This document shows, one piece after another, positions 37,065-46,323 of a DNA stretch of 64,000 nt. The DNA lies in NCBI RefSeq assembly GCF_001475935.1, contig NZ_LDQA01000001.1, forward strand, positions 186,001 through 250,000. The letters run 5' to 3'. Numbering within the stretch: the first letter of the stretch is position 1; every line of letters begins with the position of its first letter. Both the position numbers and the translations under genes were made by a program. The notes under the pieces are model-generated. The model was given only the letters and a program-made list of their open reading frames with translations. It did no database searches and had not been told where the DNA came from. Source of the DNA: Aureimonas ureilytica (lineage in GTDB: Bacteria > Pseudomonadota > Alphaproteobacteria > Rhizobiales > Rhizobiaceae).

Positions 37065-37811
37065 TCAGTCCTCGAAGCTGGACGAGACGTCGGATCGTCC
37101 CTGAAGTCGATCGATGAATTGCAGGATCCCGCCGATGCAGAACAGGTAGAGAGCCGAGAGGAGCACGCCGGTGCGAACCCAAATCGGGGCCTCGAACGCG
37201 TAGCCGATCGCGATCAGTCCGAAGATCGACCAGATCGCGAAAATCGCCAGATTGATGGGACGTAGGCGCGCCACGCGGACCGGGTGAAGGAACTTGATGG
37301 GAAGAAATGTCGCGACCGAGCAGAACACGACGAAGGCGAAGGCGGCCCAATCATCCGGCTGCACAACGAAAAAAGTAAAGACCACCATGTTCCAGGTCAC
37401 CGGAAAACCGCGGAAATGGTTGTCCTTCGTCTTCATCCGCATGTCGGCGTAATAGACGGCGCTGGTCACGACGATCAGCGCGGCAGCGACGAAGGACCAC
37501 GGGCGGCCGATGATGCCGGATTGGTAAAGTCCGAAGGCCGGAATGAGGACATAGGTCGAATAGTCGATGATGGCGTCTAGCATGTCGCCGGACCAGTTCG
37601 GCAGGACGTGCTTGATGTCCACGCGCCGCGCGATGGGTCCGTCGATCCCGTCCACGAACAGGGCAAGACCCAGCCACGCGAACATATGAACCCAGTTCTG
37701 CTCGGCAGCGGCGATGATGGAGAGGAACGCCCAGAAAGCACCGCTCGCCGTCAGCAGATGAACCGAAAAGGCGCGCCATTGCTTCAAATTCGCTGTCACG
37801 TCTTCCGCCAA
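37065..37811 (-). CDS. pcs: phosphatidylcholine synthase
   Basis: Inner membrane CDP-alcohol phosphatidyltransferase that makes phosphatidylcholine directly from CDP-diacylglycerol and choline. The Pcs form of the motif is intact: Asp57-Gly58-x2-Ala61-Arg62-x12-Gly75-x3-Asp79-x3-Asp83. About eight hydrophobic segments in 248 residues. The route is characteristic of Rhizobiales and relatives and uses the CdsA product. No pmtA methyltransferase gene is in this window. Confidence 0.95.
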   Translation of the reverse strand: MAEDVTANLKQWRAFSVHLLTASGAFWAFLSIIAAAEQNWVHMFAWLGLALFVDGIDGPIARRVDIKHVLPNWSGDMLDAIIDYSTYVLIPAFGLYQSGIIGRPWSFVAAALIVVTSAVYYADMRMKTKDNHFRGFPVTWNMVVFTFFVVQPDDWAAFAFVVFCSVATFLPIKFLHPVRVARLRPINLAIFAIWSIFGLIAIGYAFEAPIWVRTGVLLSALYLFCIGGILQFIDRLQGRSDVSSSFED

Positions 37812-37944
37812 CCGTTAATTCGCTGCCCGCTGCCTAACGCAGGCGATATGCGGTTGTCATCCGTTCCGCAGGCCGTATCTCGCTTAAACACTGAAAAGAG
37901 ATACAGTGAACCACGCGTTTGACCATTCGAAAGGCTCGGAATCG

Positions 37945-39162
37945 ATGACCGAAATCCGTCGTGAAGTGGCTGTGATCGGTGGTGGCTTGGTTGGATACGG
38001 CGCGGCGCTGGGTCTGGCAAAGGCCGGCTTCGAGACGATCCTGATCGCCCCGCAGGCGCCGGACGACAGGCGCTCCACGGCGCTGATCGGCTCGTCTTTG
38101 GACTTTCTCGCGACGTGCGGACTGATAGGCGAGATCGAGCGCGCGGGAGAACCACTTCGGGTCATGCGCATCATCGACGACACCATGCGACTTTTTCGCG
38201 CGCCCAATATCGAGTTCCACGCGAGTGAAATCGATCGGGATGCGTTCGGCATCAACATTCTGAACGCCGATCTGATGCGGATCTTTCGCGCGGCTGCGTC
38301 GGCGATGACGGATCGTTTGACCGTCATAAGCGACGCGGTGACATCGATCGATGCGAAAGAGGACCACGCTCATCTGACGCTGTCGTCGGGCGAGATGGTC
38401 AGAACCGGGCTCGTGGTTGGCGCTGACGGCCGGCGCTCGCGGGTTCGCGAAAGCGCTGGCATTTCGGTGCGGAACTGGTCCTATCCACAGAGCGCGATCG
38501 TTCTGAACTTCGGCCATCAACGCGATCATGACGGCGTATCGACCGAATTTCATACCCGCACCGGCCCTTTCACCCAGGTTCCGCTGCCGGGTCGCCGTTC
38601 GTCTCTTGTTTGGGTTGAGCGGCCCGAAACCGCCGATCTCATCGTTTCCGCGCGGCCGGATCGCTTGTCACGCATGATCGAGGATCGATTGCATTCGATC
38701 CTCGGCGCGGTGGAGGTCGAGGGCGAGCCGCAGTCGTTCCCGCTATCGGGCGCTGCCGCCTCGCGCTTCGGCGCCGAGCGCCGCGTGCTCGTGGGCGAGG
38801 CCGCTCATGTATTCCCTCCGATCGGCGCTCAGGGACTTAATCTCGGCTTGCGGGACGTCATCGATCTCATCAAGGCGGCCGAGCGTCACCGGGACGATCT
38901 GGGAGGGCGGCGGATGACCGCCGATTACGACCGTGCTCGGGGCGCCGATATTGCGACGCGGACCGCAGCGGTCGACCTTCTCAACCGATCGCTTTTGTCC
39001 GGCCTTCTGCCAGTGCAATTGGCGCGAAGTGCGGGGGTCAGCCTCCTCTCTCGGCTTCCGCTTCTGCGCCGAACGCTCATGCGGGAAGGCGTGGAGCCCG
39101 GTTCGTCGTTCCGGTTGCCGGCTCGATCTGCGCGGCGGGACGATAGGCCGAGTTCGGTTTGA
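37945..39162 (+). CDS. UbiH/UbiF/VisC/COQ6-family FAD-dependent monooxygenase
   Basis: Flavin hydroxylase of the ubiquinone ring-modification family. From ATG at 37945 (405 residues) it has the Rossmann start EVAVIGGGLVGYGAALGLAKAG, the middle GADGRRSRVRE block, and the FAD-ribityl block LVGEAAHVFPPIGAQGLNLG. A GTG at 37906 with AAAAGAGA upstream is an alternative start. Which ring position it hydroxylates (C1, C5 or C6) cannot be told; alphaproteobacteria use UbiH, UbiF, UbiM or UbiL variants. Confidence 0.9.
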   Translation: MTEIRREVAVIGGGLVGYGAALGLAKAGFETILIAPQAPDDRRSTALIGSSLDFLATCGLIGEIERAGEPLRVMRIIDDTMRLFRAPNIEFHASEIDRDAFGINILNADLMRIFRAAASAMTDRLTVISDAVTSIDAKEDHAHLTLSSGEMVRTGLVVGADGRRSRVRESAGISVRNWSYPQSAIVLNFGHQRDHDGVSTEFHTRTGPFTQVPLPGRRSSLVWVERPETADLIVSARPDRLSRMIEDRLHSILGAVEVEGEPQSFPLSGAAASRFGAERRVLVGEAAHVFPPIGAQGLNLGLRDVIDLIKAAERHRDDLGGRRMTADYDRARGADIATRTAAVDLLNRSLLSGLLPVQLARSAGVSLLSRLPLLRRTLMREGVEPGSSFRLPARSARRDDRPSSV

Positions 39163-39198
39163 CCGGGCAAACGATCAGTTTGATCGGGCAAACGGTCT
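39157..39198. repeat. 21-bp tandem repeat between ubiH-like gene and hspQ
   Basis: Two adjacent 21-bp copies, GTTTGACCGGGCAAAC + GATCA (39157-39177) and GTTTGATCGGGCAAAC + GGTCT (39178-39198), differ at a few positions. Each contains an imperfect inverted repeat GTTTG...CAAAC, so each can form a small hairpin. The first copy covers the stop codon of the monooxygenase gene. Confidence 0.7.
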
Positions 39199-39252
39199 GT
39201 GATCGTGCAGGCCTCCTTGCGGTCATGCCCTGCCGGAGCTAAATCGCGCCGG

Positions 39253-39591
39253 ATGAAAGACAGTTCAACTCAGAGCGCGCGGTTCTTTATCGGTCAGATC
39301 GTTCGTCACCGGATCTTTCCGTTTCGTGGCGTGATCTTCGATGTCGACCCCGAATTCAGCAATACGGAAGAATGGTATCAATCCATTCCGGCCGAGGTAC
39401 GGCCTCGGAAGGATCAGCCCTTCTACCATCTTTTCGCGGAGAACGCGGAGAGCGAGTATGTTGCTTATGTGTCTGAGCAGAACCTCGTCCCGGACGATAC
39501 CGGCCAGAAGGTTCGTCATCCTCAGGTCGCCGATATGTTCGATGGTCCCTTTGACGGCGCTTATCGCCTGAAGGAACTGCACCGGAACTGA
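39253..39591 (+). CDS. hspQ: heat shock protein HspQ
   Basis: 112 residues from ATG at 39253. The family (hemimethylated DNA-binding protein YccV-like fold; in E. coli a Lon specificity enhancer) is recognisable from FFIGQIVRHRIFPFRGVIFD, VRPRKDQPFYHLFAE and YVAYVSEQNLV. The last block GPFDGAYRL is also typical. It is followed by a strong bidirectional terminator shared with the IalB-family gene. Confidence 0.92.
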   Translation: MKDSSTQSARFFIGQIVRHRIFPFRGVIFDVDPEFSNTEEWYQSIPAEVRPRKDQPFYHLFAENAESEYVAYVSEQNLVPDDTGQKVRHPQVADMFDGPFDGAYRLKELHRN

Positions 39592-39632
39592 TCCCACGCG
39601 ATTGTCGGGAGAGGATCGCGTTCTTCACATGA

Positions 39633-39669
39633 AACGAAAACGGCGGCCTTTCGGGCCGCCGTTTTCGTT
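39633..39669. terminator. bidirectional rho-independent terminator between hspQ and the IalB-family gene
   Basis: AACGAAAACGGCGGCC (39633-39648) and its exact reverse complement (39654-39669) form a 16-bp stem with loop TTTCG. A/T-rich stem ends on both sides allow termination of the two convergent genes. Confidence 0.88.
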
Positions 39670-39687
39670 GGGAAGGGTCCGCGCGGG

Positions 39688-40311
39688 TTATTGCGTGGCC
39701 TTGGCCTTGTTCTGAGCGTCTTCGAAGCGCTGGCGGCGAGCTTCCGCCTGACCCTGGAGAGCCTTGTCCAACTCCTGCTGGCGCTGGGCGAGCTCGGGCT
39801 GCGCCTTGGCCGGGCCGTCATAGGCGCCCGTGAAGCCGGATAGCGTGATCGAGATCGGGTTCGGCTGACGCTGGAAATTGGTCGACGTGATTTTGAGCGC
39901 CTTGCCCTTCTTCATCGACGCGATGATGGCGTCCGACAGTTCGACCTCGGCGATGCAGCGATCGGGGAAGCAAACGGAGTAGTTCAGCGTCTGGGGCTTG
40001 TTCTCGTCGATCTGGACCTGCACGCCAGCGGGGATCACGCGGCCGGTCGGCACGACGGCCTGCAGAACCTTCTGGTTCACCTTGCCGGAAACGTTGATCA
40101 AGTTCACGGCGGTGATCAGCTGACGGGTGTCGGCAATCATCGTGTACTGCGTGTTGCAGATGTTGTTCTCGCCCTGCGGCGAGCAGACCTTGAACCACTC
40201 TGCCGGGACCTGCTGCGCCGAAGCGCCCGCAACCGGCATGGCCAGTCCGGCGACAGCGGCCAGACCTGCCAGAGCCAGCGCCTGCTGAATGTTCTTGGTA
40301 AGGGTTCTCAC
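39688..40311 (-). CDS. invasion-associated locus B (IalB) family protein
   Basis: 207-residue secreted protein: signal peptide (about 1-33, ending AGASAQQ) and an IalB domain with four cysteines (KVCSPQGENNICNTQ, SVCFPDRCIAEVEL), as in the family. The C-terminus adds a ~50-residue charged, Gln/Ala-rich helix (PELAQRQQELDKALQGQAEA). The start is GTG at 40311 with GAAGGAAGAA upstream; the open frame to 40647 has no signal peptide. IalB was described in Bartonella erythrocyte invasion, but the family is widespread in free-living Rhizobiales, so no virulence role is implied. Confidence 0.9.
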   Translation of the reverse strand: MRTLTKNIQQALALAGLAAVAGLAMPVAGASAQQVPAEWFKVCSPQGENNICNTQYTMIADTRQLITAVNLINVSGKVNQKVLQAVVPTGRVIPAGVQVQIDENKPQTLNYSVCFPDRCIAEVELSDAIIASMKKGKALKITSTNFQRQPNPISITLSGFTGAYDGPAKAQPELAQRQQELDKALQGQAEARRQRFEDAQNKAKATQ

Positions 40312-40498
40312 GGTCTGTTCTTCCTTCTTTGGCGTGAGCCTCGATCCGGGTCGCGGCCTGCATAGCCCCGTCTGCGGTCTTCTGCAAATGAGGCCGTTTG
40401 AAGACATGCCCCAAGCTTGCGGCAGGCTGGCCGGGTGTAGGCAAGCCGCTGCAAAGCCGGTAGTTTCCGGCCCGAAATGCCACGGAGTTTCGGGCCTG

Positions 40499-42355
40499 AT
40501 GTCATCGCGTAGCCTCGTCCATATCCTGCGACCGCTTGCGCTGTCAGCCGCTCTTTCGGTCGGAACGGTGCTTTCTGTCTCAGCGAGCGCTTGGGCAGCG
40601 TACGGCATTGCAATGCAGGGTGAACCGGGCCTTCCCGCCGGCTTCACCCATTTTCCCTATGCCAATCCCGATGCGCCCAAGGGCGGACGCATGGTCTACG
40701 GGGTCTTCGGCGATTTCGACAATTTGAACCCGGTCAGCGTTCGCGGCGCTCTGACGACAGCGCGTGGCATCTTTGCCGACCCCGAATTCGGCAATCTCGT
40801 GTTCGAGCCCTTGATGCAGCGCTCGGCGGACGAGCCATTCACCTATTATGGGCTGATCGCGGAGAGTGTCGAAACGGACGAGGAACGCAGCTTCGTCGAG
40901 TTCCAGCTGAACCCGGCCGCCCGCTTCTCGGATGGCAGACCCGTTCGCCCGCAGGACGTCCTGGCGACGGTCGAGCTTCTGCGCCAGCAGGGATCGGTTC
41001 GCCCGCAATATTCCAGCTGGCTGTCGAAGGTCGCCAAGGTGGAAGCGGTCGGCGAACGCGGCGTCCGCTTCACCTTCAATGAAAAGGCGGATCGCGAGCT
41101 TCCCCTCCTTCTGGCGGGTCTTCCCGTGCTACCGGCGGGCGATTTCAACGCGGAGACCATCGCGCAGACAACCCTGAAGCCACCCGTCGGATCGGGGCCT
41201 TATATCATCGACCGCGTCGAGCCGGGTCAGCGCATCACCTATCGCCGCAACCCGAACTATTGGGCCAAGGACCTCCCGACCAAGCGCGGGCTCGACAATT
41301 ACGACGAGATCACCGTCGAATATTACCGCGATCAGAACGCGCAGTTCGAGGCCTTCAAGAAGGGGCTGTCCTACGTCTATCTCTACCAGCAGCCCAACCC
41401 GCGCCATTGGCAAACGGCCTACGACTTCCCGGCTGTAAAGGACGGGCGCGTTATCAAGGAGGTCTTCCTGACGGGCCGCCCCGCCAATCTGAACGCCTTC
41501 TTCTTCAACACACGTCGCGCGCCGTTCAGCGATCCGAAGGTTCGCGAAGCCCTGTCACTTCTGTTCGATTTCGAATGGGCGAATGCCAATCTTTTCTACG
41601 GTGCCTATTCGCGGCTGACGAGCTTCTTCGACAATTCGACTCTCTCCAGCGTCGGACACCCGGCCGACGCCAAGGAGCGCGCGCTACTGGCGCCGTTCGA
41701 AGCCGATGTGTCACCCGCCGCCATGCGCGGCGAAGACAAGCCGCCCGTCAGCGATGGGTCCGGCAGCGATCGGGCGCTCCTGCGCCAGGCGGTCGATCTC
41801 TTGCAGGCCGACGGCTATCGTTTCGAGAATGGCCGAATGGTCGACGCCAAGGGTGTGCCGCTACGCTTCGAAATCCTCGTCCAATATAGCGATCAACAGA
41901 AGATCGCCCTCGCCTATGCCCGGACGCTGGCGCGGATCGGCGTTCAGGCCGATGTCAGGCAGGTGGACGACGCGCAGTATCAAAAGCGCAAACAGGGTTT
42001 CGACTATGACGTAACGGTCGCCGCCTTCTCGGGCACGCTGTCACCCGGCGCGGAGCAGGTGAACCGATGGGGCTCGGCGGCGCGCGATCGCCCCGGTTCC
42101 TTCAACTATGCCGGCGTCGCCAGCCCAGCCGTCGATGCGATGATCAACGCCATCGTGACCGCGCGCTCACGCGAGGATTTCGTGGCGGCGACGCGCGCTT
42201 ATGACCGCGTCCTGATCAGCGGTCACTATGTCGTGCCGCTCTATTATATTGGCGAGCAATGGCTGGCGCGCTGGTCCTTCATTCAACACCCGGAGGTCAC
42301 GCCGCTGACGGGCTTCTACCTTCCCAGCTTCTGGCGCGACCCCAAGAGCGAATAG
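40499..42355 (+). CDS. extracellular solute-binding protein family 5 (YejA-like)
   Basis: 618-residue periplasmic binding protein of an ABC importer for peptides or similar compounds. It has a signal peptide (about 1-36, ending SASAWA-AYG), then YGIAMQGEPGLPAGFTHFPY and ANPDAPKGGRMVYG, the start usual in the YejA / microcin C-type branch. Long, conserved SBP_bac_5 fold follows. ATG at 40499 is preceded by GGAG; the open frame to 40289 is an overhang. No permease or ATPase gene adjoins it, so it is an orphan here or works with a transporter encoded elsewhere. Convergent with mfd. Confidence 0.92.
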   Translation: MSSRSLVHILRPLALSAALSVGTVLSVSASAWAAYGIAMQGEPGLPAGFTHFPYANPDAPKGGRMVYGVFGDFDNLNPVSVRGALTTARGIFADPEFGNLVFEPLMQRSADEPFTYYGLIAESVETDEERSFVEFQLNPAARFSDGRPVRPQDVLATVELLRQQGSVRPQYSSWLSKVAKVEAVGERGVRFTFNEKADRELPLLLAGLPVLPAGDFNAETIAQTTLKPPVGSGPYIIDRVEPGQRITYRRNPNYWAKDLPTKRGLDNYDEITVEYYRDQNAQFEAFKKGLSYVYLYQQPNPRHWQTAYDFPAVKDGRVIKEVFLTGRPANLNAFFFNTRRAPFSDPKVREALSLLFDFEWANANLFYGAYSRLTSFFDNSTLSSVGHPADAKERALLAPFEADVSPAAMRGEDKPPVSDGSGSDRALLRQAVDLLQADGYRFENGRMVDAKGVPLRFEILVQYSDQQKIALAYARTLARIGVQADVRQVDDAQYQKRKQGFDYDVTVAAFSGTLSPGAEQVNRWGSAARDRPGSFNYAGVASPAVDAMINAIVTARSREDFVAATRAYDRVLISGHYVVPLYYIGEQWLARWSFIQHPEVTPLTGFYLPSFWRDPKSE

Positions 42356-42356
42356 C

Positions 42357-42378
42357 GAAGGCGGCTCAAGCCGCCTTC
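42357..42378. terminator. hairpin between convergent binding-protein gene and mfd
   Basis: GAAGGCGGC (42357-42365) and GCCGCCTTC (42370-42378) pair perfectly around a four-base loop; T-rich sequence follows on the plus strand. It overlaps the mfd stop codon and serves the plus-strand gene best. Confidence 0.6.
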
Positions 42379-45300
42379 TTCTGCCCCTCTTCCGCAAAGC
42401 GCGCGAGCTGGGTGGCGATCGTCGCCGCGCCGTTGAGCCGTTGTTCCGGCTTGTCCCAGATACGTGACAGAACGATCGACTGATCCGGTCGGATCTTTGC
42501 GGCAGGTCCCTGTTCGCCGATATAGCGCACGAGCGCTGCCGGATTGGCGAAGGTCTTCTCGCGGAACTGGATGACGAGACCTTTCGGACCGGCATCGAGC
42601 TTCTCGATATTGGCTTTGCGGCACAGAGCCTTGATGAACACGACCTTCAACAGATGCTCGACCTCAACCGGCAGCTTGCCGAAACGGTCGATCATTTCCG
42701 CGCCGAACGCATCGATCTCGCGCGCATCCTCCAGTTCGGCCAAGCGGCGATAGAGCGTCATGCGAAGCTGGAGATCGGGCACGTAGCTTTCGGGGATCAT
42801 GACGGCGGTGCCGAGCGAGATCTGCGGCGACCACGTGCCATCAGTCTCGACCTCGACGCCCTTCATTTCGGCGACGGCCTCCTCCAGCATCTGCTGATAG
42901 AGCTCAAAGCCGACTTCCTTGATATGACCGCTCTGCTCGTCTCCGAGGAGATTGCCGGCGCCGCGCTGATCGAGGTCGTGGCTCGCCAGCTGGAAGCCCG
43001 CGCCGAGCGTGTCGAGAGACTGAAGCACCTTGAGGCGACGATCCGCCCCCGCCGTCGGCGTCTTGTTGGCGGGAATGGTCAGGAGCGCATAGGCGCGCTG
43101 CTTCGAGCGCCCGACGCGGCCACGCAGCTGATAGAGCTGCGCCAGACCGAACATATCCGCACGATGAACGATCATCGTGTTGGCAGACGGAATATCGAGC
43201 CCGGACTCCACGATGGTCGTGGAGAGAAGGACATCGTAGCGGCCTTCATAAAAGGCGTTCATAATATCATCGAGCTCGCCAGCCGGCATCTGGCCATGCG
43301 CCACCGCCACCTTCAACTCCGGCACCTGTTCGTCCAGGAACTCCTTGATGCCGGCAAGATCCGCAAGCCGCGGCGCGACATAGAAACTCTGGCCGCCCCG
43401 ATAGCGCTCGCGCAGCAGTGTCTCGCGCACCACCAGAGGGTCGAAGGGCGTGACGAAAGTGCGCACCGCCATGCGGTCCACGGGCGGCGTGGTAATCAGC
43501 GAGAGTTCGCGAACGCCGGTCAGCGCCAATTGCAGCGTGCGGGGGATCGGCGTGGCGGAGAGCGTCAGGACGTGAATGTCCGACTTCAGCTCCTTCAGCC
43601 GCTCCTTGTGCTTGACGCCGAAATGCTGCTCCTCGTCGATGATGAGAAGGCCGAGGTTCTTGAAGCTCATGCCTTTGCCGAGAACGGCGTGGGTCCCGAC
43701 CACGATGTCCACCGTGCCGGCTGTTAGACCCTTCTTGGTCTCGTTGAGGTCTTTGGCGGTGACGAGCCGGGACGCTTGCGCGAGGTTCAGCGGCAGGCCC
43801 CGGAAACGCTCAGAGAACGTCTTGAAATGCTGGCGCGCCAGAAGCGTCGTCGGAACCACGACCGCCACCTGCAACCCGTTCATGGCGGCCACGAAGGCCG
43901 CGCGCAGCGCGACCTCCGTCTTGCCGAAGCCGACATCGCCGCACACCAAACGATCCATCGGCCGGCCCTGACCGAGATCGTCGGTCACCGCTTCGATGGC
44001 GTTCATCTGGTCTTCGGTTTCCTCATAGGGGAAACGTGCCTGGAATTCGGCCCAGAGGCCTTCGGGCGGCAGAAGCCTCGGCGCGCCGCGCATCTCGCGT
44101 TCGGCGGCGATGCGGATGAGGCCGCCCGCCATGTCCAGAAGCCGCTTCTTGAGCTTGGCCTTGCGCGCCTGCCACGCGCCTCCACCCAGCTTGTCGAGGA
44201 TCGTCTCCGTGCCCTCGCCGCCATAACGCGAGAGCAGTTCGATGTTTTCGACTGGCAGGAACAGCCGGTCGTCATTGGCATAACGCAGTTCGAGACAGTC
44301 GTGCGGCGCGCCCATCGCTTCGATGGTGCGCAGGCCGACAAAGCGCCCGATGCCGTGATCCACATGGACCACGATGTCGCCCTCGTTGAGGCCCGTGACT
44401 TCGGAGATATAGTCCGCGCCGCGCTTCTTGCGTCGTGCACGGCGCACCAGACGGTCGCCCAGAATATCCTGCTCGCCGACCACGACGAAGCGATCGGTCT
44501 CGAAACCCGCCTCGACGCCCAGAACGGCCGTCGCGACCATATTCCGGCCGATCTCCAGCGCCTGCTTCAGCGTTTCGACCGCCTTGATATTGCCAAGGCC
44601 GTGCTCCTCGACGACCTGCGTCAGCCGTTCGCGCGAGCCCTCTGACCATGCGGCCAAGATCACCTGCTTACCGCCTGCGCGCAGCCGCGAGATATGGTCC
44701 ACCGCAGCGGAGAAGACGTTCACGTCCCCCGCCTGCCGCTCGGCTGCGAAGTCGCGCCCGCGATGCACGTCGAGATTGACGACATCCGTCTGAAAGCCGG
44801 CATCCGTGATCGCGTAGGAGGACAGGCGGACCGGATCGGCGCTGGCGAGACCACCGGCCAACTCGTCCTCCGTCAGGTAGAGTTCCTGTGGCCCCAGCGG
44901 ATTGTAGGGCACGGATTCCGCGCTCTTTTCCGCAACGCCCTGACGACGCGCCTCATAGTAATCCTGCACGAGCTTGCGCCGCTCGGCGATCGCCTCCGTG
45001 ACGAGGTGGTCCAGCACCAGCGGAAAGCCCGAGATGTAGTCGAACAGCGTCTCGACGCTCTCATAGAAGAGCGGCAGCCAGTGTTCCATGCCGGAGAACC
45101 GACGCCCTTCGCTGATCGACGTATAAAGCGCGTCGTTGCGCGAGGGGGCTCCGAAGCGCTTGACGTAGTTCGAGCGAAACCTCGAGATCGTCTCGTCCTT
45201 CAACGAGATTTCCGAGACCGGGGCGAGTTCGAACGTCTTGCGCTGGCCGGTCGTGCGCTGCGTCGCGGGGTCGAAGGAGCGAATGGATTCCAGCGTGTCG

Positions 45301-45878
45301 CCGAAGAAATCGAGCCGAACCGGCTCTTCGTCGCCCGGCGCAAACAGATCGAGAATGCCGCCGCGAACGGCGAACTCGCCGCGCTCGCGCACGGTCGCCA
45401 CGCGCTCGAACCCGCCGCGCCTCAGCACCTGAACGATATGATCCATGGAGATGCGACCGCTGGCGCGGGCCGAGATCGTCTCGTCCTCCAGCACCTGGCG
45501 CGGCGGCATCTTCTGCAGCATCGCGTTGGCGCTGGTCAGGATCAGCGCCCGATGCGGCTCGCGTCGAAGGGCGGCGATCGAAGACATGGCCGAGAGACGA
45601 CGGGCGGCGGCTTCCGAGGAAGGGCCGACGCGATCATAGGGAAGGCAGTCCCAAGCCGGCAGCGTGAGAACCGGCAGGTCGGGCGCGATGAAGCGCAGGG
45701 CGTCCTCGATCTCGCCCATGCGGTTGCCGTCCCGCATGACGAAGACGACCGGTCGATCCTTGCCGCGCGCGCGCGCGATCTCGGCGAGCAGGAAGGGCTC
45801 GTAACCGTCCAGCACATTGCCGATGCGCAGGCCGACGCCCTTTTCGAGGGCTTTCTTCAGGACGGCGGGGCTGCTCAC
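42366..45878 (-). CDS. mfd: transcription-repair coupling factor Mfd
   Basis: DNA translocase that removes RNA polymerase stalled at lesions and recruits UvrA. From GTG at 45878 it has 1170 residues: UvrB-like N-terminal module, RNA polymerase-interacting domain (EGDIVVHVDHGIGRFVGL), RecG-like helicase core with Walker A CGDVGFGKTEVALRAA and IDEEQHFG, and the C-terminal TRCF domain. The GTG overlaps the sdhE stop (GTGA), so the two are coupled; the in-frame extension to 45974 is rejected. Confidence 0.97.
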   Translation of the reverse strand: MSSPAVLKKALEKGVGLRIGNVLDGYEPFLLAEIARARGKDRPVVFVMRDGNRMGEIEDALRFIAPDLPVLTLPAWDCLPYDRVGPSSEAAARRLSAMSSIAALRREPHRALILTSANAMLQKMPPRQVLEDETISARASGRISMDHIVQVLRRGGFERVATVRERGEFAVRGGILDLFAPGDEEPVRLDFFGDTLESIRSFDPATQRTTGQRKTFELAPVSEISLKDETISRFRSNYVKRFGAPSRNDALYTSISEGRRFSGMEHWLPLFYESVETLFDYISGFPLVLDHLVTEAIAERRKLVQDYYEARRQGVAEKSAESVPYNPLGPQELYLTEDELAGGLASADPVRLSSYAITDAGFQTDVVNLDVHRGRDFAAERQAGDVNVFSAAVDHISRLRAGGKQVILAAWSEGSRERLTQVVEEHGLGNIKAVETLKQALEIGRNMVATAVLGVEAGFETDRFVVVGEQDILGDRLVRRARRKKRGADYISEVTGLNEGDIVVHVDHGIGRFVGLRTIEAMGAPHDCLELRYANDDRLFLPVENIELLSRYGGEGTETILDKLGGGAWQARKAKLKKRLLDMAGGLIRIAAEREMRGAPRLLPPEGLWAEFQARFPYEETEDQMNAIEAVTDDLGQGRPMDRLVCGDVGFGKTEVALRAAFVAAMNGLQVAVVVPTTLLARQHFKTFSERFRGLPLNLAQASRLVTAKDLNETKKGLTAGTVDIVVGTHAVLGKGMSFKNLGLLIIDEEQHFGVKHKERLKELKSDIHVLTLSATPIPRTLQLALTGVRELSLITTPPVDRMAVRTFVTPFDPLVVRETLLRERYRGGQSFYVAPRLADLAGIKEFLDEQVPELKVAVAHGQMPAGELDDIMNAFYEGRYDVLLSTTIVESGLDIPSANTMIVHRADMFGLAQLYQLRGRVGRSKQRAYALLTIPANKTPTAGADRRLKVLQSLDTLGAGFQLASHDLDQRGAGNLLGDEQSGHIKEVGFELYQQMLEEAVAEMKGVEVETDGTWSPQISLGTAVMIPESYVPDLQLRMTLYRRLAELEDAREIDAFGAEMIDRFGKLPVEVEHLLKVVFIKALCRKANIEKLDAGPKGLVIQFREKTFANPAALVRYIGEQGPAAKIRPDQSIVLSRIWDKPEQRLNGAATIATQLARFAEEGQKKAA

Positions 45879-46171
45879 GATGCGTCCATCTGGTTCAGGG
45901 CATAGAAGGACTTGATGCGCTGAAAAACCGGCGTGTCGTAATTGGCCGGTGTCTCCTGCGTTCCCGTGAGCCAAGAGAAGAGATCGCGGTCGGGCGCTTC
46001 CATCAGATGCTCGTAGATCGTCAGATCGTCGTCGCTGAGCGAGCCGATTTCCGCATCGGCAAAGCGGCCGAGCACCAAATCCATTTCGCGCGTCCCGCGA
46101 TGCCAGGAGCGAAACAGCGCCTTCCGGCGGCGCGGTTCGAGATCGCTGGAGGAGCGTGTGGTTCCGGTCAT
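45875..46171 (-). CDS. sdhE: succinate dehydrogenase assembly factor SdhE (FAD assembly factor)
   Basis: Small protein that promotes covalent FAD attachment to SdhA. From ATG at 46171 it has 98 residues with the conserved RGTREMD motif and SDDDLTIYEHLMEAPDRDLFSWLTG. The frame extends to 46204 but adds residues not typical of the family. Pairing with mfd and divergent recG is common in Rhizobiales. Confidence 0.92.
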   Translation of the reverse strand: MTGTTRSSSDLEPRRRKALFRSWHRGTREMDLVLGRFADAEIGSLSDDDLTIYEHLMEAPDRDLFSWLTGTQETPANYDTPVFQRIKSFYALNQMDAS

Positions 46172-46323
46172 AGCGATCGTCCGATTTTCTCTGAGCTGAA
46201 ACACGTGTATCCAGCCGCCTCGCCTGTTTCGCGCGACGTCCGGTCCTTGCGGGCTCTATATAGTTGCCGTGCGAAGGCCTGTCAGCCTATGCGCGCAGGA
46301 GAACAGACGATAAACACGGCCCC

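Noticed and set aside
44694-45905. 403-residue plus-strand open frame
   Set aside because: It is antisense to the N-terminal half of mfd, whose domains are clear.
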